Assembly (NCBI GenBank): GCA_022822125.1
Contig: JAJECF010000026.1
Span: 1-22,450 of the forward strand
DNA length: 22,450 nucleotides
Source: Alphaproteobacteria bacterium
GTDB taxonomy: Bacteria; Pseudomonadota; Alphaproteobacteria; Bin95
Direction: 5' to 3'
Shown: positions 16,249-22,450 of the stretch, piece after piece
How positions within the stretch are numbered: position 1 is the stretch's first letter
Layout of the letters: each line of letters begins with the position of its first letter
The notes under the pieces: generated by a model
What the model was told of the DNA's origin: nothing
What the model saw: only the letters and a program-made list of their open reading frames with translations
Database searches by the model: none
Made by a program: the position numbers and the translations under genes

Positions 16249-19200
16249 ATGGTAGCGACGGTAGTGAGCCTGACGTCTGCGTCTGTGACGGTGCATTATT
16301 TCCGCCGCGAGGGGTATGGACGCGGGGCGGCGCCGGCCAATGATGACGAGGCAGGCGACTACTACGCCCGCAAGGATGACGAGCACCGTTTGGCAAGCCG
16401 CTGGCGGGGGCGCGGTGCGGCGGCGCTGGGCCTGAGGGGCCATGTGGAGCCCGGAGAGTTCCGGCGCGTGTTGCAGGGGTTTGTGCCGGGCACGGACATC
16501 CGGCTCGGGCGTCTGCGCGACGGGGCGCATGAGCACCGTCCGGGGATCGACATCACGCTGTCGGCGCCGAAATCGGTATCGCTGGAGGCGCTGCTGGGCG
16601 GTCCGGGGTCTGCAAGGGCGATGCGCGCGCATGAGGCGGCGGTCAGGGCGACACTGGAGTTCATCGAGGGGCGATTGCTCAGGACGCGGCGCTGGAGCCG
16701 TGAGGAGCGGCGCTCGGTGCAGGTGAACGCACCCTGCCTGGTGGCGGCGACCTTCCGCCATGTGACGAGCCGCAACAACGACCCGCAGCTTCACACGCAT
16801 TGCGTGGTGGCGAACATGACGCGCGACGGCGAGCAATGGCGGAGCGCGGAGATCGGGCTGCTGCGCCGCTCGGAGAAGCTGATCGGGGCGTATTACCGCA
16901 ACGAACTGGCGCACGGGCTGCGCAAGGCGGGGTTTGCGCTCCGGCCGTCGATGATCGGTCGTGTGCCGGGGTTCGAGATATCGGGCTGGCCGCGTGCGGC
17001 GCTGGAGGCGTTTTCGAGCCGGCGTCGGCAGATCCTGGACTACATTCGCGAGAAGGGCTGGCGCTACGACGCGCGGACGGCGCAGGCGGCGACGCTGGCC
17101 ACAAGGGCGCGCAAGCGCGAGCCGCGCCGGGCGGCGCTTGAGGCGCTCTGGCGGGAGTTCGCCGAGGAGCATGGTCTCGCCAAGCGGACGCTCCGCAAGA
17201 TCGGGGTGCGCCGCCCCAAGCCGCCGACGGCGCTTGAGATCGCCTGGCGGGCGCTTGAGCAGCTTGAGGAGCGGGCCTCCGTGTTCCCGGCAAGGGAGGC
17301 GCTGGCGCTGGCTCTGGCGCACACGCCCGGCCTCTACCGGCTTGAGGAGATCGAGGGGGCGTTTGCCGATCTTCAGCGCGACAGGCACCTGCTTCCCGCC
17401 ATTCGCCGCGGCGTGGGGGAGGCATGGACGACGGCGCGGGCGGTCGGGGCCGAGCGCGAGGTGCTGATGCGCATGAGGGCGGGCCGGAACGTCGTGAAGC
17501 CTCTCCTTCGGGGCTCCGTCTCCGCAGACGCGCTGGCGGGATTGACGGAGGGCCAGGGCGAGGCTGTGCGTCTGATCCTGGAGAGCTGGGACCGGGTCGT
17601 GGGCGTGCAGGGTTATGCGGGCAGCGGCAAGACGGCCATGCTGGCCCGTGCGGCCTCGCTGGCGAAGGGACGGCGGGTTCTGGGCCTGGCGCCATCCGCT
17701 TCCGCCGCCCGGACGCTCGGGCGCGAGACGGGCCTCGCCTGCCGGACGCTGCAATGGTTCCTCGCGCGCTGCGGGGAGGTGGCGGACGGGGTGGCCGACA
17801 GAAAGACGCTGGCGGCCCTGAAGAAGCGCTGGTCCGGCGCTGTGGTGGTGGTGGACGAGATGTCGCTTGCGGGCACGGCGCAGGCGCGCTCGCTGCTCAG
17901 GATAGCGGAGCGCCTGGATGTGGCGCGGCTCGTGCTTGTAGGCGACAGGCGCCAGTTGCGGGGCGTGGAGGCGGGCCAGCCCTTCCGGCAGCTTCAGCAG
18001 GCGGGCATGGCCACGGCGGAGATGGACGAGTTGCGCCGGCAGCGCAACCCGGACCTGAGGGCGGCGGTCGGGGAGATGATCGGGGACGATCCGGGCGCGG
18101 CGCTGGAGCGGCTCGGCGGCAATCTCCGGGAAATCCCGGCCGGGGAGATCGCGGGTGCGGCGGCCGGCCTCTGGCTGAGATTGTCGGCCGACGCGCGGGC
18201 GGCAACGGCGCTGCTGGTGCCGACGCGCGCGCTCAGGGCCGGGGTCGAGGAGGCGGTGCGCGAGGGGCTGGAGGCGGAAGGCGCGCTCGGCGGCCATGCC
18301 ATGCAGATCGGGACGCTTGTGCCGCTCAACCTCACCCGCGCCGAGACGGGCGATCCCCGCAACTGGCGCGAGGGGGATATCGCGCTCTTCAACCGCGACA
18401 TGAAGCATTACCGCATCGCCAGGGACGACGCCTGCACGGTGATGGCGGTGGAGGAGGACCGTGTGCGGCTTCTCCATGGCGACGGCCGGCCGCGCCATCT
18501 GGAGCCGGGCAGCGAGCTGCGCTACCGGCTGGACCTGTTCGAGGCGAAGACGCTCACCGTCCGCGAGGGCGAGCGGCTGCGCTGGACGCGGAACGACAAG
18601 GCGCGCGGGCTCGTCAACGGCGACCGGCTGGAGGTGCTGGAGACAGGGGCCGGGTCGCTCCGCGCGAGGCTTGCCGACGGGCGGGAGATGACCTTCGCGC
18701 GGGATGACCCGCAGCTGCGGCACCTGGCATATGCCTATGCGTCCACCGTGCATGCGGCGCAGGGTCAGACGCATGAGCGTGTGATTGCGGTTCTGGACTC
18801 AGGAGCCGGGCCTCTGGTGAACCGTCAGACGCTTTATGTGCAGTTGAGCCGGGCGCGGGAGCAGGCGGTGGTGCTGACCGACAATCGCGAGCAGCTTGTG
18901 GAGACGCTGGAGGCGAATACGGGCGAGCGGCTGACGGCGCTGGAGGCGATCGGCGAGGAAGCGGTGGAAACGGCAGCGAAGGTCCCGGTCAAATCCGCCA
19001 TCCATGCCGAGACGGCCGCGGCATTCCTGGACGGCCTCGGCAATGAGCGGCGGCGGCGGGGTGAGGGCCGGCTGCGGCTTCAGGACGCGCAGGCGGCGCT
19101 TGAGGAGGCGCGGGCCCGGGCGGAGGAGGCCGGGCGCGCATTTGCGGCTCTGCCGGCGGGCGGGCTGAAGGACAGGCAGGCGCTGCGGGAGCGGGTTGCG

Positions 19201-21003
19201 GCGGTCGAGCGGGCGGCGGAGGCGGAGTCCGGGGTCGCCGCCGCTGCCGAGGCGTTCGCCGCCGGTGCGGTTATGGAGGCTCCGCCGGGCGGCGCCATTT
19301 CGCCGGAGGATCCTGCATTGGCGCGGACGGAGGAAGCCCGGAAGCGGTCGGCGGTCTGGCGGTCTCTGGGGACGGCGCTGTCGACATGCCTCACGGCCTC
19401 GGAGCGTCTGGCGCCTGCCGGGGCCTTGTCGGACAGGGAGATCGACACGGCCTCGATAGAGCGTCATGGCAAGCACGCCCGGGAGGCGGCGTCCGCCTTC
19501 AGCGCCCTTGCAGACCGGGCGGCGGTGGCGGGCCGGGCGGCTCTGTCGCGCGACGCCCGGGCGCGGCAGCGGGCGCTCGATCTGGACGCGCAATGCTGGA
19601 TCTACAGGCTGACCGGGCGGCGGATCGTTGCTGCGCTGCAGGCGGAAAAACGGATGGAACCGCCGCTCACCGTGGCGGATGTGCAGGCATGGCGGGGATT
19701 GCGGCAGCGCCGGGCGTCGGCGCATGGCGGGGCGTCCGCCATCGCCGAAACGGTCGCGGATGCCCTGGAGGCCGGGTCTCCCGAGGTGGCGGTCAAGTGG
19801 CGCAATGCCGAGGCGCAACACCGGGAGCGGGCCATAACGACAGGAGACACGCTGCCGGCGCTGGACGAACTGGAGGCGCGTATCCGGATTGCGGCGGCGG
19901 CGCCCGGGGATGCGGCGGCATGGCAGGCGGCGGCGGACGCGGCGGAGAGGCTCATGCAGGGCGCCGGCCAGGCGCTCGGGGAGGAGGCGAAGGCGGCCGC
20001 CGAACGGGCGGAGGCGCGCCGGGCAGAGGCCGAGGCCGCGCGGGACTGCCGGCGCATCCGGGACGCCTTCGCCGAGGCCCGTGCCACTGCGAATGGCGGC
20101 GCCGTCATCTACCGGCCCGGCATCGAGCCGCTCGGGGCCGAAGCCGCGCGGCTGCTGGCGACGCCCCGGCTCTCCGACGGGGACCGCCGCACCCTTGAGA
20201 ATGTCCAGGCCCGGATCGACGGCGAAATCCGCGACCGCGACACGATCCGGAACACGATCGACCGCGCCCGGGCCCATCTGGAGAAATATCCCGCCATTCT
20301 CGAGCGCGCGCTTGCCCCGAAACCGCCGCCGCCCGCCCCGGAGGAACCGTCCTCCCCATCGGGGCTCATGGGCCGCGCCCGCCGGCTGTTCCGGGCCGAA
20401 GACGACATCCCGGCGCGCCCGGCGCCCGAACCCGCGCCCCGGGCGCTCTACGCCGTCGATCCGGATTACCGCAAGTGGGACGCCCGCGCCCGGCTGTTCG
20501 CCGATACCTTCCGCAACTGGCGCGCCACCGACAACCCCGTCCACAGCGACCATCTCGACCGCCGCTGGATCGACATGGCCGACCTCGCGGCCGAGTTCGA
20601 GGCGATCCGCAGCGCCGCGCGCGATCCGAAGGCGCAGCCACACCGGATCGAACTCGCCGACGCCGGCGCGTTCGCCGCCATCGACCAGCGCCACGACCCG
20701 GGCCGCCTCGACATCCTGCTGCGCGGCGCCATAAGGCCCGAAGAGGAGCGCGACCCCGACGCGGTTCTCGAACTCGCCCGCAGGAACCGCGCCTGGCCCG
20801 AAGAAACCCATGCCGTTTTCCGCCAACACGTCCGGGCGGTCGTGGACGGCGGCGATACGCATTCCCTGTCCAGGCTGCATCGGGGCCTGCCCGCCAGTCT
20901 CGCGGCCAGCTTCCGCAACCTCTCCGAGGAAATCTGGCAACGCAGGGGCGAGGTCCTCATGCGGCGACAGGAGCTCACAAGGGGGCACGGCCTCTCAATG
21001 TGA
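16249..21003 (+). CDS. MobF-family (TrwC/TraA-like) conjugative relaxase-helicase
   Basis: A 1584-residue relaxase-helicase that would nick the transfer origin, stay covalently attached to the 5' end and unwind the strand for conjugation. The relaxase domain (about 1-300) has N-terminal tyrosines (HYFRREGY, then GDYYAR at 36-41), a DITLSAPKSVS segment (101-111) and the three-histidine metal site H171, H182, H184 in DPQLHTHCVV. The SF1 helicase has Walker A GYAGSGKT (455-462), Walker B VVVDEMS (D536, E537) and a late YASTVHAAQGQTHE motif near residue 828. After about residue 900 comes a long Ala/Arg/Glu-rich region with likely coiled coils and a proline-rich linker (around 1355), without a recognised domain. 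The ATG at 16249 lacks a good Shine-Dalgarno; the start could be slightly different. Confidence 0.93.
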   Translation: MVATVVSLTSASVTVHYFRREGYGRGAAPANDDEAGDYYARKDDEHRLASRWRGRGAAALGLRGHVEPGEFRRVLQGFVPGTDIRLGRLRDGAHEHRPGIDITLSAPKSVSLEALLGGPGSARAMRAHEAAVRATLEFIEGRLLRTRRWSREERRSVQVNAPCLVAATFRHVTSRNNDPQLHTHCVVANMTRDGEQWRSAEIGLLRRSEKLIGAYYRNELAHGLRKAGFALRPSMIGRVPGFEISGWPRAALEAFSSRRRQILDYIREKGWRYDARTAQAATLATRARKREPRRAALEALWREFAEEHGLAKRTLRKIGVRRPKPPTALEIAWRALEQLEERASVFPAREALALALAHTPGLYRLEEIEGAFADLQRDRHLLPAIRRGVGEAWTTARAVGAEREVLMRMRAGRNVVKPLLRGSVSADALAGLTEGQGEAVRLILESWDRVVGVQGYAGSGKTAMLARAASLAKGRRVLGLAPSASAARTLGRETGLACRTLQWFLARCGEVADGVADRKTLAALKKRWSGAVVVVDEMSLAGTAQARSLLRIAERLDVARLVLVGDRRQLRGVEAGQPFRQLQQAGMATAEMDELRRQRNPDLRAAVGEMIGDDPGAALERLGGNLREIPAGEIAGAAAGLWLRLSADARAATALLVPTRALRAGVEEAVREGLEAEGALGGHAMQIGTLVPLNLTRAETGDPRNWREGDIALFNRDMKHYRIARDDACTVMAVEEDRVRLLHGDGRPRHLEPGSELRYRLDLFEAKTLTVREGERLRWTRNDKARGLVNGDRLEVLETGAGSLRARLADGREMTFARDDPQLRHLAYAYASTVHAAQGQTHERVIAVLDSGAGPLVNRQTLYVQLSRAREQAVVLTDNREQLVETLEANTGERLTALEAIGEEAVETAAKVPVKSAIHAETAAAFLDGLGNERRRRGEGRLRLQDAQAALEEARARAEEAGRAFAALPAGGLKDRQALRERVAAVERAAEAESGVAAAAEAFAAGAVMEAPPGGAISPEDPALARTEEARKRSAVWRSLGTALSTCLTASERLAPAGALSDREIDTASIERHGKHAREAASAFSALADRAAVAGRAALSRDARARQRALDLDAQCWIYRLTGRRIVAALQAEKRMEPPLTVADVQAWRGLRQRRASAHGGASAIAETVADALEAGSPEVAVKWRNAEAQHRERAITTGDTLPALDELEARIRIAAAAPGDAAAWQAAADAAERLMQGAGQALGEEAKAAAERAEARRAEAEAARDCRRIRDAFAEARATANGGAVIYRPGIEPLGAEAARLLATPRLSDGDRRTLENVQARIDGEIRDRDTIRNTIDRARAHLEKYPAILERALAPKPPPPAPEEPSSPSGLMGRARRLFRAEDDIPARPAPEPAPRALYAVDPDYRKWDARARLFADTFRNWRATDNPVHSDHLDRRWIDMADLAAEFEAIRSAARDPKAQPHRIELADAGAFAAIDQRHDPGRLDILLRGAIRPEEERDPDAVLELARRNRAWPEETHAVFRQHVRAVVDGGDTHSLSRLHRGLPASLAASFRNLSEEIWQRRGEVLMRRQELTRGHGLSM

Positions 21004-21157
21004 TCGAGGCGCAAGCGCCGGCGACGGACTTCAGCAGCCGCATGCGGCGTTCGACCGCTGCCTGCACGCGGCGGCGGACTGTCGGTCGCCATTCGTTCCG
21101 CCGCCGGATTACGGTCAGCGCGGGACCATCGAGGCGATTGTCGCCATATTGCCGCGC

Positions 21158-21475
21158 TCAACCCTCCCTTTCGTCCTCCGCCACCGAGGCTTCCGCTTCC
21201 TCCGCCAGACGCCGCCAGACGCCTTCCCGGCCCTCCTGCGCCAGACGCAGGCGCTCCGCCAGCGAAAGAAGGCGCAGATCGACCGCAAGGCGCCGCTGCG
21301 CCGCCGCCGGCAGCCCGCCGCCCCCGGCCGCCGCCTCCGCAGGCGCAAGCCCGCGCGACAGCAGGAACTCCGAGGCCGACATCCCCGCCTTCTCCGCCCG
21401 GCCGCGCACCAGGCGCCACTCGCTGTCGGTCGCCATCACCGAGCGCGGCCTCTTCCTGCCGTCATCCCCAGCCAA
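21158..21475 (-). CDS. Ribbon-helix-helix-like mobilisation accessory protein
   Basis: A 105-residue basic protein. The segment RKRPRSVMATDSEWRLVRGRAEKAGMSASEFLLSRGL (split over residues 7-43) has the pattern of MobC/TraY/CopG-type relaxosome accessory proteins: a basic N-terminus, a short beta strand, then two helices ending in S-x-S-x-F/Y-L. Such proteins bind the transfer origin and help the relaxase nick, and many repress their own gene. The C-terminal half is helical and charged. The start is probably TTG 21475, which has AAGGAGAGG four bases upstream and retains the basic KRPR segment; ATG 21436 is an alternative but loses that segment. It converges on the relaxase gene with a 154-base gap, and a perfect inverted repeat lies just upstream of its start. 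Confidence 0.72.
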   Translation of the reverse strand: MAGDDGRKRPRSVMATDSEWRLVRGRAEKAGMSASEFLLSRGLAPAEAAAGGGGLPAAAQRRLAVDLRLLSLAERLRLAQEGREGVWRRLAEEAEASVAEDEREG

Positions 21476-21496
21476 ATCACCTCTCCTTCCGTGGAC

Positions 21497-21526
21497 CGCG
21501 GGGAACACAGCATGCGGTTCCCCGCG
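21497..21526. repeat. Perfect 10-bp inverted repeat upstream of the accessory gene
   Basis: CGCGGGGAAC at 21497-21506 is followed by a 10-base loop and the exact complement GTTCCCCGCG at 21517-21526. It lies 21 bases upstream of the TTG start on the minus strand. It could be an operator for the ribbon-helix-helix protein, a hairpin in the untranslated leader, or part of an oriT. The repeat is directly visible; the role is inference. Confidence 0.6.
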
Positions 21527-21727
21527 AACTCCGGAGCGCCGCATCCATGCCGTACCCATGTCGGCAAGGCGCCGCCTCGGGGACATCTCCTTTTCCGGCC
21601 CTTCCCGGAATGGGACTCCCCGGCGAACTCTCCGGGAGCACCATAAAATCCACAATCTTCGATTTCAAAGCGGAATCCCCGCAAACCAGGCAGCGACGCA
21701 GGCCGCGCGCCAGCGCCACCAATCCTC
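21511..21727. repeat. Degenerate long repeat, copy 1
   Basis: This block resembles 22123-22281 in the same order and orientation. Shared exact anchors include CATCCATGCCGTA (21542-21554 and 22155-22167) and a loosely matching AAAATCC...GCAAAC tail. Its second half (21628-21727) also matches 21961-22068, with exact CCGGGAGCACC, GCGGAATCCCCGCAA (21670-21684 and 22003-22017) and CAGGCCGCGCGCCA (21699-21712 and 22042-22055). Open frames across it are weak, so it is probably non-coding repeat DNA. Confidence 0.55.
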
Positions 21728-21898
21728 CGTAACAAGGAAACCCCGTAGCACGGCGGCGCTTCACCCTGCCGCGTAACGCATGGCCGGCAGCCCGGTTTCG
21801 TCCGGCACAGGCGCCGGCGCCCACGCACGAACACGCCGCCGCATGAGCGCACCGGCGGCGCGCGCCGTGCGTTTTCCAGCGAACCCCGCGCGCGCTGC

Positions 21899-21916
21899 AT
21901 CAATGCTTTATCAATG
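21899..21916. repeat. AT-rich direct repeat ATCAATG x2 in CGCG-rich flanks
   Basis: ATCAATG occurs at 21899-21905 and 21910-21916, separated by CTTT. The AT-rich patch is bordered by alternating CG runs on both sides (21886-21895 and 21922-21942). It may be a promoter-like or protein-binding island; nothing decides which. Confidence 0.35.
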
Positions 21917-21960
21917 TAAACGCCGCGCGCGCGCCGCGCGCCGGGAATCCGCCGTTCCCG

Positions 21961-22068
21961 CTCCCCGGGAGCACCGCAACATGCCCAATCCGCGAACCCG
22001 AGGCGGAATCCCCGCAAGCGTCCGCAAACGACGCTGCGACACAGGCCGCGCGCCACTGCCGCCAGCCC
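21961..22068. repeat. Degenerate long repeat, partial copy 2
   Basis: This block matches the second half of copy 1 (21628-21727) through three exact anchors of 11, 15 and 14 bases, with several small gaps between them. It lacks the first half found in copies 1 and 3. Confidence 0.5.
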
Positions 22069-22122
22069 CCTGTATTCCTCAAGAATCGACAGTCCGCCAT
22101 CGTCCCGGCGAGCACGGACGAC

Positions 22123-22281
22123 CATGCGTGTTCCCGCCCGGTTTCGGAGCACCCCATCCATGCCGTATCCAGACATCCGCGGAGCGGCCGGGGAGCGCTC
22201 CGCGGATCCACGGCCGCTCCTCGACGAACCCCGAAAATCCCCAATTTGCCGACGCAAACCGGCATTCCCGGCAAACAAAGT
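22123..22281. repeat. Degenerate long repeat, copy 3
   Basis: This block begins with CATGCG and a TTCCC run, then CGGAGC and the shared CATCCATGCCGTA anchor. It ends in a GCAAAC-containing segment that parallels copy 1. The middle differs and holds the nested inverted repeats at 22175-22220. Confidence 0.45.
22175..22220. repeat. Two overlapping, mutually exclusive inverted repeats
   Basis: ATCCGCGGAGC (22175-22185) is the exact complement of GCTCCGCGGAT (22197-22207). GGAGCGGCCG (22181-22190) is the exact complement of CGGCCGCTCC (22211-22220). The left arms overlap, so only one stem can form at a time. Such alternatives occur in attenuators and in replication or transfer origins; the role here is unknown. 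Confidence 0.55.
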
Positions 22282-22360
22282 GATGCACCCGGTCTTGCAT
22301 CGTCTCCGGAAATCCCATATGATGCAGCCACTTGCGAGGAAAGCAGCGCTCTTGCCCCCA

Positions 22361-22398
22361 GTGCCACTTACGGTCCTAAATTCGACCCGAAGTGGCAC
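22361..22398. repeat. 9-bp inverted repeat near the right edge
   Basis: GTGCCACTT (22361-22369) and AAGTGGCAC (22390-22398) are exact complements with a 20-base spacer. The spacer itself contains GGTC and GACC in inverted order. A related sequence (GGCCTAGACTTCGACC) recurs at 22435-22450, matching 11 of 16 bases of 22372-22387. Repeated ends of this type occur at the termini of some insertion sequences, such as the IS21 family, so an element may begin here; this is a guess. Confidence 0.4.
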
Positions 22399-22450
22399 AC
22401 CAGGCAATGCGTAACCTTCTTCCCACGCTGGCACGGCCTAGACTTCGACC

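Larger units (their letters stand above)
21728..22450. other. Non-coding, repeat-rich right end of the window
   Basis: About 720 bases with no convincing gene. Long open frames on the minus strand (for example one spanning 21436-22434) are rich in Arg, Gly and Cys and look like by-products of GC-rich DNA. The stretch contains degenerate repeat copies, an AT-rich core in a CGCG-rich setting near 21899-21916, two overlapping inverted repeats near 22175-22220, and a 9-bp inverted repeat at 22361-22398. No Shine-Dalgarno-plus-start combination of quality was seen. Confidence 0.5.

Noticed and set aside
16024..20988. Very long minus-strand open frames (916 and 729 codons) opposite the relaxase.
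   Set aside because: They are Arg/Pro/Ala-rich with no motifs, and lie exactly antisense to a relaxase with clear catalytic motifs in the plus strand.
3148..21915. ATTGATAAAGC at 3148-3158 matches the complement of 21905-21915, considered as paired attachment sites.
   Set aside because: The two copies are inverted relative to each other, and only 11 bases long. Excision by a tyrosine recombinase needs direct repeats, so this is more likely chance or a shared promoter-like motif.
21436..22434. A 332-codon minus-strand frame across the right-end repeats.
   Set aside because: It is dominated by Arg, Gly and Cys, repeats internally because the DNA repeats, and lacks a Shine-Dalgarno. It is better explained as open frame through GC-rich repeat DNA.

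Overview
The window is GC-rich DNA with tightly packed genes and alphaproteobacterial-looking proteins. Species cannot be told from the sequence. It reads as a chromosomal metabolic locus (about 1-3040) followed by a long accessory region that looks like an integrated mobile element carrying anti-phage genes (about 3100 to the right edge). No tRNA, rRNA or CRISPR array was seen.

Chromosomal part: the 3' end of a biotin-dependent acyl-CoA carboxylase carboxyltransferase subunit, then mmsA (CoA-acylating methylmalonate-semialdehyde dehydrogenase), and facing it an SDR oxidoreductase. MmsA produces propionyl-CoA and the carboxylase may consume it, so this looks like a valine/propionate-type catabolic cluster.

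Accessory part: two tandem, probably co-transcribed tyrosine recombinases (3247-5577) sit at the left edge, preceded by a cluster of short TGCAAC repeats. Next come two lower-GC genes: an unknown protein, and a small HEPN-like protein with an R-x4-H motif. Then follows a complete type I restriction-modification operon in the order hsdR-hsdS-prrC-hsdM (7485-14540), in which every junction is a 4-base ATGA overlap. The third gene strongly resembles PrrC, the anticodon nuclease that in E. coli is held silent by a type Ic restriction complex and cuts tRNA-Lys when a phage disables restriction. If functional, the operon is a two-layer defence: DNA restriction plus a suicide tRNA nuclease guarding it.

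A lower-GC orphan gene on the minus strand (14585-15829) separates the defence operon from a 1584-residue MobF-type relaxase/helicase (16249-21003). Convergent to that lies a small ribbon-helix-helix-like mobilisation accessory gene (21158-21475) with a good Shine-Dalgarno and a probable TTG start. Recombinases, relaxase and accessory protein suggest an integrative mobilisable or conjugative element. No type IV secretion or coupling-protein gene is visible, but the element may extend past the window.

The last kilobase (about 21480-22450) holds no convincing gene. It holds degenerate long repeats and several perfect inverted repeats, one just upstream of the accessory gene, making this the best place to look for an oriT or operators.
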